NCBI RefSeq assembly: GCF_003217255.1
Contig: NZ_QJTE01000002.1
Location: 1 to 64,000, forward strand
DNA from: Pseudoroseicyclus aestuarii
Lineage (GTDB): Bacteria; Pseudomonadota; Alphaproteobacteria; Rhodobacterales; Rhodobacteraceae
DNA: 64,000 nucleotides
Reading direction: 5' to 3'
A program made the translations under genes and the position numbers. The notes under the pieces were generated by a model. That model had not been told where the DNA came from, made no database searches, and saw only the letters and a list, made by a program, of their open reading frames with translations. Positions 35,399 to 44,725 of this stretch are shown piece after piece; the first letter of the stretch is position 1; each line of letters opens with the position of its first letter.

Positions 35399-35817
35399 CC
35401 GACTATACCCTGCACCTTGAGCTGCCCTCGGTCGCCGAGTACCGCCACCTGCGGCAGATCGCCGGCATGACCCCCCGCAGCGAGGCCGCGGCCCGCGCCG
35501 GCCTGCCCGCCAGCGCCTGCGCGGTGGTCATCCGGCACGAGGGGCGCGCCGTCGGCATGGCGCGCGTGGCCGGCGACGCGCTGGCCTATACGCTGGCCGA
35601 TGTCGCGGTCGATCCTGACCACCAGGGCCGAGGTCTGGGCAAGCGGATGATGGCGGCGCTGATGGAGCGCCTGCAGCAGATCGCCCCGGCCGAGGCCTTC
35701 GTTTCGCTGATCGCGGACGGGGACGCGCAGCACCTTTACGCGAAATACGGCTTTCGCGATCCCGCCCCTGCCTCCATCGGGATGGAGCAGTGGATCGGCC
35801 GAAAGGACGCGGAATGA
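35395..35817 (+). CDS. GNAT-family N-acetyltransferase inside the ABC importer operon
   Basis: This 140-residue protein has the acetyl-CoA-binding motif A (VAVDPDHQGRGLGKRMMAAL, near residues 63-82), preceded by a VVIRHEGRAVGMARV strand pair and followed by YAKYGFRDPAP near 118, a common GNAT ending. It should acetylate an amine with acetyl-CoA in the cytoplasm. Its gene overlaps both permease genes by four bases, so it is translated in step with the importer. That position suggests its substrate is the imported compound or a product of it, possibly an amino sugar or other amine, but no direct evidence exists. Confidence 0.9.
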   Translation: MTDYTLHLELPSVAEYRHLRQIAGMTPRSEAAARAGLPASACAVVIRHEGRAVGMARVAGDALAYTLADVAVDPDHQGRGLGKRMMAALMERLQQIAPAEAFVSLIADGDAQHLYAKYGFRDPAPASIGMEQWIGRKDAE

Positions 35818-36872
35818 GGCTGGGCTTTCTCCTCGCGCGGCGCGGCGCCACGGGCACCGGGCGCGGCTGGCACTGGACCGATGTTGCCACATGGGTCTGG
35901 CTGATCTGCGGCACGGTGCTGATGTTCGGCCCGGCGCTCTGGCTGCTCTCGTCCTCCTTCAAGGGGCCGGCGCAGCTGGCCGAATTCCCGCCCACCCTGC
36001 TGCCCTACGTGCAGGCCGAGGTGCAGGTCGAAGGCTACGACGACCCCCTGCCGCTCTACGCGGTCACCCTGCCGGACGGGACCGAGGCCGAGCTGGCGCA
36101 GATCCGCCGCATCGGCATCAACGCCCAGATGGTCGACCCCGCCGATCCCGAAACCCGCGTCACCGTCAACATCGATGACCGCGCCCCGATCCGCAGCATC
36201 GGCGTGGCGACGGACAACTACGTCACGCCGCTGGTGCAGAACGACTTCCTGCGCTTCTTCGGCAATTCGCTTTTCGTCACGGTCATGGCGACGCTGATCA
36301 CGCTCTGGACCAACTCCATGGCTGCCTTCGCCCTGTCGAAGTACCAGTTCCGCGGGCGCGGGGCGGTCATGCTGCTGATCGTGGCGACGCTGATGGTGCC
36401 GCTGCCGGTGATCCTCGTGCCGCTCTATTCCGTCGTCAGCAGCGTCGGGCTGCTGAACTCCCTCTGGGGTGTGATCCTGCCCACCGTCGCCACGCCCACG
36501 GGTGTCTTCATGCTGCGCCAGTACATGCTGACGATCCCTGACGAGCTTCTGGAAGCGGCGCGCATGGACCACGCCTCCGAATGGCAGATCTACTGGCGCA
36601 TCGTGCTGCCGCTGGCGGCGCCGGCCCTTGCCGTCCTCGCCATCTTCTCCGTGGTCTGGCGCTGGAACGACTTCCTCTGGCCGCTGGTGGTCCTCTCCCG
36701 GCGAGAGCTCTTTACCCTGCAGGTCGGCCTCAACTCCTACGCGGGCGAGCTGAACGTGCAGTGGCACTACATCCTGGCGATGACGGTGGTGACGATGATC
36801 CCGGTGGTCCTCGTCTTCGCGGTGCTTCAAAGGTTCATCACCAGCGGCATCGCCGGCGCCGGCATCAAGTAA
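35814..36872 (+). CDS. ABC importer permease, MalG-like, with enlarged periplasmic loop
   Basis: This 352-residue permease has a first membrane segment (WVWLICGTVLMFGPALWLLSS), then about 95 residues of periplasmic loop with a beta-rich, acidic character (VQVEGYDDPLPLYAVTL and following). Five more membrane segments and the EAA loop (LEAARMDHASEWQIYWRIVLPLA) complete it. The loop is longer than in common MalG-type permeases (about 280 residues total). The ATG overlaps the GNAT stop codon. The extra loop may help dock the binding protein or its ligand. Confidence 0.92.
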   Translation: MRLGFLLARRGATGTGRGWHWTDVATWVWLICGTVLMFGPALWLLSSSFKGPAQLAEFPPTLLPYVQAEVQVEGYDDPLPLYAVTLPDGTEAELAQIRRIGINAQMVDPADPETRVTVNIDDRAPIRSIGVATDNYVTPLVQNDFLRFFGNSLFVTVMATLITLWTNSMAAFALSKYQFRGRGAVMLLIVATLMVPLPVILVPLYSVVSSVGLLNSLWGVILPTVATPTGVFMLRQYMLTIPDELLEAARMDHASEWQIYWRIVLPLAAPALAVLAIFSVVWRWNDFLWPLVVLSRRELFTLQVGLNSYAGELNVQWHYILAMTVVTMIPVVLVFAVLQRFITSGIAGAGIK

Positions 36873-36880
36873 GAAGCGAC

Positions 36881-37939
<1,059 letters not shown>

Positions 37940-37945
37940 CCCCCC

Positions 37946-38015
37946 CTTTCATGTTTCCGAAAAATACTCCGGGGTCCGGGGCAGCGCCCCAGATGCGCCG
38001 GGCGCAGCCCGGCGC
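37946..38015. repeat. Intergenic repeat, family B, copy 1
   Basis: The core TTCATGTTTCCGAAAAATAC lies at 37948-37967, followed by CTCCGGGG and two hairpins: GGGGC-AGC-GCCCC (37978-37990) and GCGCCGGGC-GCA-GCCCGGCGC (37995-38015, 9-bp stem). The core recurs inverted near 53825-53847. It separates the convergent ABC ATPase and VOC genes and probably terminates both. Confidence 0.75.
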
Positions 38016-38036
38016 CCCCGCCACCGGCGAGGCACT

Positions 38037-38438
38037 CTACCGCCCCTCCTCGACATCGGCATCCGCCCCCGCCGGTTCCCAAAGCTCCACGGTATTGCCC
38101 TCGGGATCGGTCAGCCGGGCATAGCGCCCGTTCTCGTAGGGCTCAGGCGCGACATCGACGACCTCGCCCATGCGCCGCAGCTGCGCGGCCATGGCCTCGA
38201 GATCGCGCACCCGGAAGGTGACCAGCACCTGCTGCTCGGGCCGGCCGAAATAGCCGCTGTCCTCGGCGACGGGCGAAAAGGCGGTGCTGCCGCCGGTCTG
38301 CCGCCAGAGCGGGCTGGGATGGTCCGCCTCCGGCTCCAGCCCCAGGCGCGAGCGATACCACTCGCTCATCAGCGCCGTGTCGCGCACCCGGAACATCACC
38401 CCGCCGATGCCCGAGACGCGCTGCCGGTCCTCGGTCAC
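38037..38438 (-). CDS. VOC-family (glyoxalase/bleomycin resistance-like) protein
   Basis: This 133-residue protein has the paired beta-alpha-beta-beta-beta modules of the VOC fold: GGVMFRVRDTALMSEWYRSRLG (residues 12-33) and VLVTFRVRDLEAMAAQL (71-87), ending in RLTDPEGNTVELWEP with the usual metal-binding Glu. The substrate is unknown. The GTG start at 38438 overlaps the stop codon of the PatB-type gene, so the two are co-expressed. It ends before repeat B copy 1. Confidence 0.85.
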   Translation of the reverse strand: MTEDRQRVSGIGGVMFRVRDTALMSEWYRSRLGLEPEADHPSPLWRQTGGSTAFSPVAEDSGYFGRPEQQVLVTFRVRDLEAMAAQLRRMGEVVDVAPEPYENGRYARLTDPEGNTVELWEPAGADADVEEGR

Positions 38439-39598
38439 TGCAGGTCTCCGAAGGCCTCCTTCAGCCGCTCCGCCGCCGCCTCGACCCGCGCGCGCGGCGT
38501 GGCGAAGTTGAAGCGGGCGAAGCCCGCGCCCCCCGTGCCGAAGGTGCTGCCGTGGTTCACCGCGATCCGCGCGTCCTGCTCGATCCGGCGCATCACCTCG
38601 GCCTCTTCCATGCCGGTGCCGGTGAAATCCGCCCAGCCGAGGTAGGTCGACTCCAGCGGCATCGAGCGCGCGCCGGGGATCGCCGCGATCGCCGCGTCCA
38701 GGATTTTCCGGTTCCCGTCGAGGTAGGGGATCAGCGCATCCAGCCATTCGGCCCCGCCGGGCGAATAGGCCGCCGTCGCCATGTGCAGCCCGAAACTGTT
38801 GGGCGAAAGGCCCAGCGCCGAAAGCCGCTTGGCAAAGCGCGCGCGCAGGGCATCGTCGGGGATGATCACATTGCCGGTATGGGCGCCGGCGATGTTGAAG
38901 GTCTTCGAGGTCGAGGTGAGCATGACCAGCCGGTCCTCCACCCCCTCGATCAGCGCCATCGGAACATGCCTCTGCCCCGGCATCAGCAGGTCGTGGTGAA
39001 TCTCGTCCGAGACCAGGATCAGGTCGTGCCGCCGCGCGAACTCGGCCACCTCCTCCAGCTCGTCCCGCGTCCAGACCCGGCCGCCGGGGTTATGCGGCGA
39101 GCAGAGGATCAGCATCCTCTCGCGCCCGGTCAGGCGGCTCTCGTCGAACTCCATGACGTAGCGCCCGTCCTGCTGCACCATCGGCAGCTCCGTCACTGTC
39201 CGGTCGGCGGCGATGATGGTGCGGGCGAAGGCGTGATAGACCGGCGTGAACAGCACCACCGCGTCGCCCGCTTCGGTGAAGGCGTCCAGCGCCACGCCGA
39301 CGCCGTTGACCAGCCCGTGCGTCGTCGCGATCCATTCGGGGTCGAGCGACCATCCGTGCCGCGTCTCCATCCACCAGCCGATGGCGGCACGATAGGCGGC
39401 ATCGCCGCCGAAGTAGCCGTAGATGCCGACCTCCTGCATCTCGGCCAGCGCCTCCTGCACCGCCTGCGGCGGGCGAAAGTCCATGTCGGCCACCCACATC
39501 GGGATGCCGTCCTCGGGGCTGACCCCGTAGACCCTCTCCATCATGTCCCATTTCGCCGAATGGGTGCCGCGCCGCTCTACCGGGGTGTCGAAGTCCAT
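38435..39598 (-). CDS. PatB/MalY-type PLP-dependent C-S lyase
   Basis: This 387-residue fold-type I aminotransferase relative usually cleaves cystathionine or related C-S bonds to give homocysteine, pyruvate and ammonia. The start FDTPVERRGTHSAKWD and PMWVADMDFRPP are family hallmarks. The PLP-phosphate and ring contacts are in LCSPHNPGGRVWT and LVSDEIHHDLL. The PLP-binding lysine is in STSKTFNIAG near residue 231. An acyl-transfer or other specificity cannot be told. Its stop overlaps the VOC gene start. It diverges from the deformylase cluster. Confidence 0.93.
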   Translation of the reverse strand: MDFDTPVERRGTHSAKWDMMERVYGVSPEDGIPMWVADMDFRPPQAVQEALAEMQEVGIYGYFGGDAAYRAAIGWWMETRHGWSLDPEWIATTHGLVNGVGVALDAFTEAGDAVVLFTPVYHAFARTIIAADRTVTELPMVQQDGRYVMEFDESRLTGRERMLILCSPHNPGGRVWTRDELEEVAEFARRHDLILVSDEIHHDLLMPGQRHVPMALIEGVEDRLVMLTSTSKTFNIAGAHTGNVIIPDDALRARFAKRLSALGLSPNSFGLHMATAAYSPGGAEWLDALIPYLDGNRKILDAAIAAIPGARSMPLESTYLGWADFTGTGMEEAEVMRRIEQDARIAVNHGSTFGTGGAGFARFNFATPRARVEAAAERLKEAFGDLQ

Positions 39599-39694
39599 CT
39601 GTCTCTCCTGTCTGTCCGCGCAGGCTAGCGGCACGGGCGCTGGCCGCAAGCGCGCGATATTGCGCCGGGCCGGGGGCTGCCCTAGATCGGGCGC

Positions 39695-40216
39695 ATGAGC
39701 CTGCGCCCCATCCTGATCCATCCCGATCCCCGCCTGAAGACCCAAGCCGCCCCGATCGAGGCGGTGACGGATCAGATCCGCACCCTCGCCGAGGACATGC
39801 TCGAGACGATGTACGACGCGCCGGGCATCGGCCTCGCCGCGCCGCAGATCGGCGTGATGAGCCGGATCATCGTCATGGACGCCGTCAAGGACGAGGGCGT
39901 CGCCCCGCGCCCCATGGCCCTCCTGAACCCCGAGATCATCTGGTCCTCCGAGGATCGCAAGATCGCCGAGGAAGGCTGCCTCTCGATCCCCGAGCAATAT
40001 GCCGAGGTCGAGCGTCCGGCAGAGGTCGAGGTCCGCTGGCTCGGCCTCGACGGCGAGATGCACCAGGAGCGCTTCGACGGCCTCTGGGCGGTCTGCGTGC
40101 AGCACGAGATCGACCACCTCGATGGCCGCCTCTTCATCGATTACCTCAAGCCGCTGAAACGGCAGATGATCACCCGCAAGATGCAGAAGCTGAAGCGCGA
40201 GAAGGCGCGCGGTTGA
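39695..40216 (+). CDS. def: Peptide deformylase
   Basis: Def (173 residues) removes the formyl group from the first methionine of new proteins. All three catalytic motifs are intact: GIGLAAPQ (44-51), EGCLS (93-97, metal-binding Cys) and HEIDH (137-141, two metal His and the catalytic Glu). The C-terminal helix is basic (KRQMITRKMQKLKREKARG). It leads a tight five-gene run of def, unknown gene, def-like, def-like and fmt, in which each junction is a four-base overlap or a one-base gap. Confidence 0.97.
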   Translation: MSLRPILIHPDPRLKTQAAPIEAVTDQIRTLAEDMLETMYDAPGIGLAAPQIGVMSRIIVMDAVKDEGVAPRPMALLNPEIIWSSEDRKIAEEGCLSIPEQYAEVERPAEVEVRWLGLDGEMHQERFDGLWAVCVQHEIDHLDGRLFIDYLKPLKRQMITRKMQKLKREKARG

Positions 40217-40662
40217 TGGCGCTCTACCGGCCCCGCCAGATGGCCCCGTCCGGGACCTGCCGCATCGCCGGTCAGCCGCTGAAACTCTATCGCATCGCGC
40301 TCGAGGGCGCGCCCCTGCCAGACCTCGCCGCCGCGCGCGCCCTGGCCGAGGCGCGCCTTCCCCGCGAGATCGAGGAAGAGGGCGGCGCCGAGGGGCCTGG
40401 CCTCCTGCTGCTGCATGCCGGCGAGGGCGGCGTCTGGCTCCTGCTGATGTGGTGGGCGCATGGTGATATCCTCTGCCGCCGCCTGCTGCGCGCCGAGACG
40501 CCTGCCGGGCCCTTCGTGCCGCATGACAGCCGGGCCCTGATGGCCTGCGTCTGGGAGCTTGCGGTGATCGATCATGAACGGCGGGCCTGGATTCGCCACA
40601 TGATGACGGCCCGGCCTGATCCCGACGGCTGGGCCGCCGACTTCCTCGAAGGGTTGCACTGA
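40216..40662 (+). CDS. Conserved protein of unknown function in the deformylase cluster
   Basis: This 148-residue protein has no signal peptide or clear membrane helix and contains tryptophan-rich hydrophobic strands (GLLLLHAGEGGVWLLLMWWAHGD, seen about residues 63-85 in two parts). Its ATG overlaps the stop of def (TGATG), and its own stop overlaps the next def-like gene. The tight coupling with deformylases and fmt hints at a role linked to protein synthesis or to formyl-methionine processing, but I recognise no family or active site. Composition matches its neighbours. Confidence 0.78.
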   Translation: MALYRPRQMAPSGTCRIAGQPLKLYRIALEGAPLPDLAAARALAEARLPREIEEEGGAEGPGLLLLHAGEGGVWLLLMWWAHGDILCRRLLRAETPAGPFVPHDSRALMACVWELAVIDHERRAWIRHMMTARPDPDGWAADFLEGLH

Positions 40663-41120
40663 TGCACCTGGCCATCCGCCGCCATCCCGACCCGGTCCTG
40701 CGCGCGGTCTGCACGCCCGTCGCCAGCTTCGACGCCGGTCTGCGCGCCTTGGCGGACGCCATGCTCGCCGCAATGTACGCCGCCCCCGGCCGCGGCCTCG
40801 CCGGGCCGCAGGTCGGCGAGACCCGCCGCCTCTTCGTCGTGGACGTCACCTGGAAGGAGGGTGCGCCCGACCCGCAGGTCTTCGTGAACCCCGAGATCAC
40901 CTGGGCCTCGGACGTCATCGAGACGGCAGAGGAAGGGTGCCTCTCGATCCCGGACATGCCCTGCCGCGTCCCCCGCCCCGCCGAGATCGCCCTGCGCTGG
41001 CAGGACCTGGAGGGCGTCTGGCAGGAGGGCCGCTTCGACGGCGCCGCCGCGCGCTGCATCCAGCACGAGGCCGACCACCTGAACGGCGTCCTGTGCATCG
41101 ATTACGAGGCCCCCCTATGA
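40662..41120 (+). CDS. Second peptide deformylase, motifs intact
   Basis: This 152-residue paralogue has GRGLAGPQ (43-50) for motif I, EGCLSIP (91-97) for motif II and HEADH (135-139) for motif III. All metal ligands and the catalytic Glu are therefore present and the enzyme should be active. It lacks the basic C-terminal helix of the first deformylase. It overlaps both neighbours by one to four bases. Whether it acts on ribosomal nascent chains or other formylated substrates is open. Confidence 0.92.
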   Translation: MHLAIRRHPDPVLRAVCTPVASFDAGLRALADAMLAAMYAAPGRGLAGPQVGETRRLFVVDVTWKEGAPDPQVFVNPEITWASDVIETAEEGCLSIPDMPCRVPRPAEIALRWQDLEGVWQEGRFDGAAARCIQHEADHLNGVLCIDYEAPL

Positions 41121-41611
41121 CCCACCGCCCCTTCCTGCGCTGGCCGCACCCCGTTCTGCGCAGCCCCGCCGCCCCGGTCGAGGCCGTGACGGAAGAGCAT
41201 CGCGCCATCTGGGACGAGATGATCGCCGCGATGGAGGCGATGCCCGGCGTCGGCCTCGCCGCGCCGCAACTCGGCATCCCGCTGCGCCTCGCCGTCGTCG
41301 ATGCCAGCGAGGCGCGGGGGCAGGCCGTGCGCATGGCCAATCCGCGGGTCCTACATGCCAGCGCCGAGATGCGCCCGCACGAGGAGGCCTCGCCCAACCT
41401 GCCGGGCGTCTCGGCCCTCGTCGCGCGGCCCCGCGCCGTCACCGTCGGCTTCCTGAACGAGGCCGGAGAGCCGGAGGAGCGGGACTTCGTGCTGCTCTGG
41501 GCAACCTCGGTGCAGCACCAGATCGACCACCTCGACGGGCGGATGTACTTCGACCGCCTCTCCCGCCCCCGGCGCGATATGCTGCTGCGCCGCGCGAAGA
41601 AGGCCTCCTGA
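41117..41611 (+). CDS. Degenerate peptide deformylase-like protein (metal site lost)
   Basis: This 164-residue paralogue keeps motif I (GVGLAAPQ, 44-51) and the overall deformylase fold. Motif II reads EASPNLPGV (90-98) where active enzymes have EGCLSIP, so the metal-binding cysteine is absent. Motif III reads HQIDH (134-138), so the catalytic Glu is Gln while both His remain. It should not deformylate. The reading frame is clean and the gene is coupled to an intact def-like gene and to fmt, so it is probably kept for another role, such as ribosome or peptide binding or regulation of its paralogues. Confidence 0.9.
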   Translation: MTHRPFLRWPHPVLRSPAAPVEAVTEEHRAIWDEMIAAMEAMPGVGLAAPQLGIPLRLAVVDASEARGQAVRMANPRVLHASAEMRPHEEASPNLPGVSALVARPRAVTVGFLNEAGEPEERDFVLLWATSVQHQIDHLDGRMYFDRLSRPRRDMLLRRAKKAS

Positions 41612-41612
41612 C

Positions 41613-42509
41613 ATGCGCATCATCTTCATGGGCACGCCCGATTTCGCCGTCCCCGCGCTCGAGGCGCTGGTGGGGGCGCATGAGGTCGTCTGCGTCTACT
41701 CCCAGCCGCCCCGCCCCGCCGGGCGCGGCAAGAAGGACCGCCCCTCGCCCGTGCAGACCCGGGCCGAGGCGCTGGGCATCCCGGTGCGGCACCCGTCCTC
41801 GCTGCGCGGGGCCGAGGCGCAGGCGGATTTTGCCGCCCTCCGCGCCGATCTCGCCGTGGTGGCGGCCTACGGGCTGATCCTGCCGCAGCCGGTGCTCGAC
41901 GCCCCGCGCCTGGGCTGCGTGAACATTCACGGCAGCCTGCTGCCCCGCTGGCGCGGCGCCGCGCCGGTGCAGCGCGCGATCATGGCGGGCGATGCCGAGA
42001 CCGGGATCTGCCTGATGCAGATGGAGGCCGGCCTCGACACCGGCCCGGTTCTCGCGCGCGAGGCGACGCCCATCGACCCGGAGGAGACCTCGGCCGAACT
42101 GGCCGCGCGCCTCGCCCGCCTCGGCGCCAAGGCGCTGCTCACTCTGCTCGATACGCCCGCCACCTGGCCCGCCACGCCGCAGCCCGAAAAGGGCGTGACC
42201 TATGCCGCCAAAATCGACAAATCCGAGGCGCGGGTGGACTGGTCCCGCCCCGCGGAGGAGGTCGCGCGGCATATCAACGCCCTCTCGCCCTTCCCCGGCG
42301 CCTGGTGCGAGGCCGGCGGAGAGCGCATCAAGCTGATCCGCGCGCGCATGTCCGAGGGCGAAGGTGCCCCCGGCACCGTGATCGACGAAACCCGCGTCGC
42401 CTGCGGGACCGGCGCGGTGGAGCTGCTGGAGATCCAGCGTCCCGGAAAGCGCGCCATGCCCGTGGCCGAGGCCTTGCGCGGCCGTCCCCTGCCCGCCCGC
42501 CTGGACTGA
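41613..42509 (+). CDS. fmt: Methionyl-tRNA formyltransferase
   Basis: Fmt (298 residues) adds a formyl group from 10-formyltetrahydrofolate to initiator Met-tRNA. The formyltransferase core is clear: [17 protein letters not shown] (3-19), the catalytic Asn-His-Asp set in [20 protein letters not shown] (109-128) and LDTGPVL near 144. The C-terminal OB-fold-like domain begins about residue 205. It is the last gene of the deformylase cluster, with one base between it and the pseudo-deformylase gene. A strong hairpin follows. Confidence 0.97.
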   Translation: MRIIFMGTPDFAVPALEALVGAHEVVCVYSQPPRPAGRGKKDRPSPVQTRAEALGIPVRHPSSLRGAEAQADFAALRADLAVVAAYGLILPQPVLDAPRLGCVNIHGSLLPRWRGAAPVQRAIMAGDAETGICLMQMEAGLDTGPVLAREATPIDPEETSAELAARLARLGAKALLTLLDTPATWPATPQPEKGVTYAAKIDKSEARVDWSRPAEEVARHINALSPFPGAWCEAGGERIKLIRARMSEGEGAPGTVIDETRVACGTGAVELLEIQRPGKRAMPVAEALRGRPLPARLD

Positions 42510-42533
42510 GGCGCCCCGCCGCGCGGGCGGCGG

Positions 42534-42570
42534 GCCGGGCCGAGGGGGCTCGATGCCCCCGAGGCCCGGC
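42534..42570. terminator. Long hairpin between fmt and the DUF3429 gene
   Basis: The arms GCCGGGCC-GA-GGGGGC (42534-42549) and GCCCCC-GA-GGCCCGGC (42555-42570) pair over 14 bases with a GA/GA internal mismatch and a 5-base loop. There is no T run, but its position between convergent genes suggests a bidirectional terminator. Confidence 0.55.
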
Positions 42571-42578
42571 TCCCCCGG

Positions 42579-43022
42579 CTAGAGCACCGTCACCAGCAGG
42601 CAGGCCACCACGCCCGAGGTCAGCATCAGCCGCAGCGGCAGCCACCACGCGGGGGCCAGCCGCCAGCGCGCGAAGAGCCAGTCCAGCGCCAGCAGGCCGG
42701 TAAAGCCCAGGATCAGCGCCCAGCCCGCCCGTACCGGCCCGCCGCCGGTGGTGAAGAAGACCCAGAGCGCGGGGATCACCGAGAGCGCGTAGCAGAGGGC
42801 CGCGCGCCGCCCCTCGGCCTTGGTGGCAAAGCCCCAGAGGACACCCGACATGAAGCTCAGGATCACCGCGCCGTAGTACAGCTGCACGTAGGGCCCGACG
42901 AAACGCGGGCCCAGCGCCTGCCCGCCCCAGAGCCCCAGCTGCGGGACGAGGACCGTCAGGGCGCCCCAGGCGAAGGGGATCAGCCCGGCAAGGCCGAGGG
43001 CGAAGGGCGCGCGGGGAATCAT
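42579..43022 (-). CDS. DUF3429 family membrane protein
   Basis: This 147-residue protein has about five hydrophobic segments. Family features include GLIPFAWGAL near residue 12, YGAVILSFMSGVLWGF near 49 and WVFFTTG near 82. The function of the family is not known. Its ATG overlaps the stop of the LysE-family gene, so the two are co-translated. It ends at the hairpin shared with fmt. Confidence 0.82.
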   Translation of the reverse strand: MIPRAPFALGLAGLIPFAWGALTVLVPQLGLWGGQALGPRFVGPYVQLYYGAVILSFMSGVLWGFATKAEGRRAALCYALSVIPALWVFFTTGGGPVRAGWALILGFTGLLALDWLFARWRLAPAWWLPLRLMLTSGVVACLLVTVL

Positions 43023-43630
43023 GCCCGCTCCACCGCCAGCCGGGCCGCCAGCGCGGCAAAGATCCCGGCGATCCCGCGCGAGATCCAGCGCAGCACCGCG
43101 GGCCGGTCCAGCACATGCCTTCGCGCCGCCGCCGCGAAGGCGCCGTAGAGGGCGAAGACCGCGAAGGTCATCGCCATGAAGACCGCGCCCAGCTGCATCA
43201 TCTCGCGGCTCGCCGTCGCCGCCTCTCCGGTCAGGAAGGGCGGCAGCAGCGCCAGGAAGAAGAGCGACAGCTTTGGATTGAGGATGTTGATCAGGGCGCC
43301 GCGCAGCGCCGTGCGCCACCCCGGCTCAGCCACCCGGTCGGGCCGCGCCTCGAGCGGGCCGCCGTCGCGCAGCGCGCCCCAGGCCAGCCACAGCAGGTAG
43401 GCGACCCCGGCGAACTTCACGATCTGGAAGGCCAGTGCGCTGGCATGGAGCAGGGCCGCGACCCCGAGGATCGCCGCCGCCAGATGCGGCAGGATACCCA
43501 TGGTGCAACCGAAGGCCGCCCAGAGCGCCGCCTGCCGCCCGCGCCCCAGCCCCACGGCCAGCGTGTAAAGAACGCCGGTTCCGGGCACGAGGACCACGAT
43601 CAGCGCGGTCAGTAGAAATTGGATCGACAT
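43019..43630 (-). CDS. LysE/RhtB family exporter
   Basis: This 203-residue inner-membrane protein has about six membrane segments and the family start LVPGTGVLYTLAVGLGRGRQAAL (near residues 14-36), then NILNPKLSLFFLALLPPF near 114. Relatives export amino acids such as lysine, homoserine or threonine, or other small metabolites; the substrate here cannot be told. It is coupled to the DUF3429 gene downstream. Confidence 0.88.
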   Translation of the reverse strand: MSIQFLLTALIVVLVPGTGVLYTLAVGLGRGRQAALWAAFGCTMGILPHLAAAILGVAALLHASALAFQIVKFAGVAYLLWLAWGALRDGGPLEARPDRVAEPGWRTALRGALINILNPKLSLFFLALLPPFLTGEAATASREMMQLGAVFMAMTFAVFALYGAFAAAARRHVLDRPAVLRWISRGIAGIFAALAARLAVERA

Positions 43631-43717
43631 GGCAATCCCCCCTTTCGCGCCGCCGCGGCGCGCCAGGGGGATGCTGTCACGGCTGCGGCCCGCCGGGCAA
43701 GCCCGCAGCGGCGCGGC

Positions 43718-44671
43718 CTAGGCCGGCTGGCGCAGGATGCGCGGCACCCGGAACTCCACCGTTTCCTGCGCCGTCTCGACGAGCTCGACCGTCACGTCCC
43801 AGCGGCTGCGGAAGGCGTCGATCACCTCCTCGATCAGCACCTCGGGCGCGCTGGCGCCGGCGGTCAGCCCGATGCTGCGGATGCCTTCGAGCGCGCGCCA
43901 GTCGATATCGGCGGCGCGCTGGATCAGCTGCGCGTAGGAGCAGCCCGCGCGATCCGCGACCTCGACCAGCCGCTTGGAGTTCGAGGAGTTCGGCGCGCCG
44001 ACGACCAGCAGCGCGTCACAGTCGGGGGCCATGGCCTTGACCGCGCCCTGCCGGTTGGTGGTGGCGTAGCAGATATCCTCGTGCGCGGGGCCGGTGATGG
44101 CGGGGAACCGCGCCTGAAGCGCCGCGACAATATCGGCGGTATCGTCCACCGAGAGCGTCGTCTGCGTCACGAAGGCCAGCTTCTCGGGATCGCGCACCGC
44201 CACGCTGGCAACGTCGTCCACGGTCTCGACCAGCAGCACCTCGCCGGCGGGAAGCTGGCCCATGGTGCCGACGGTCTCGGGATGCCCCTCGTGGCCGATC
44301 ATGATCAGCTGCCGCCCCTCGGCATGGTGGCGCGCGGTCTCGTTGTGGACCTTGGTCACCAGCGGGCAGGTGGCGTCCACCTGGATCATCTCGCGCCGCT
44401 GCGCCTCGGCCGGGACGGCCTTGGGCACGCCATGGGCCGAGAAGACGACCGGCCGGTCGTCCGGGCAATCGTCAAGCTCCTCGACGAAGACCGCGCCCTT
44501 GGCGGCCAGCGCATCGACGACATAGCGGTTGTGCACGATCTCGTGCCGCACGTAGACCGGCGCGCCCCATTTCTCGAGCGCGAGCTCGACGATGCGGATC
44601 GCCCGGTCGACGCCGGCGCAGAAGCCGCGCGGGGCGGCGAGGTGCAGGGTAAGCGGAGGAAGCTGCGTCAT
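43718..44671 (-). CDS. ispH: 4-hydroxy-3-methylbut-2-enyl diphosphate reductase
   Basis: IspH (317 residues) makes IPP and DMAPP in the last step of the MEP isoprenoid route with a [4Fe-4S] cluster. The three cluster cysteines are in [12 protein letters not shown] (near 15), [12 protein letters not shown] (near 99) and [11 protein letters not shown] (near 198). Histidines for diphosphate binding are in [10 protein letters not shown] and GHEGHPE. The start is uncertain: ATG at 44671 or 44680, neither with a strong ribosome binding site. It lies on the same strand below the NYN gene with a short gap. Confidence 0.95.
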   Translation of the reverse strand: MTQLPPLTLHLAAPRGFCAGVDRAIRIVELALEKWGAPVYVRHEIVHNRYVVDALAAKGAVFVEELDDCPDDRPVVFSAHGVPKAVPAEAQRREMIQVDATCPLVTKVHNETARHHAEGRQLIMIGHEGHPETVGTMGQLPAGEVLLVETVDDVASVAVRDPEKLAFVTQTTLSVDDTADIVAALQARFPAITGPAHEDICYATTNRQGAVKAMAPDCDALLVVGAPNSSNSKRLVEVADRAGCSYAQLIQRAADIDWRALEGIRSIGLTAGASAPEVLIEEVIDAFRSRWDVTVELVETAQETVEFRVPRILRQPA

Positions 44672-44725
44672 GCGCCGCATGTAAGCACGGCCAGCCGCCG
44701 GGTCCAGCCCGGGGCCGGGACTCCG

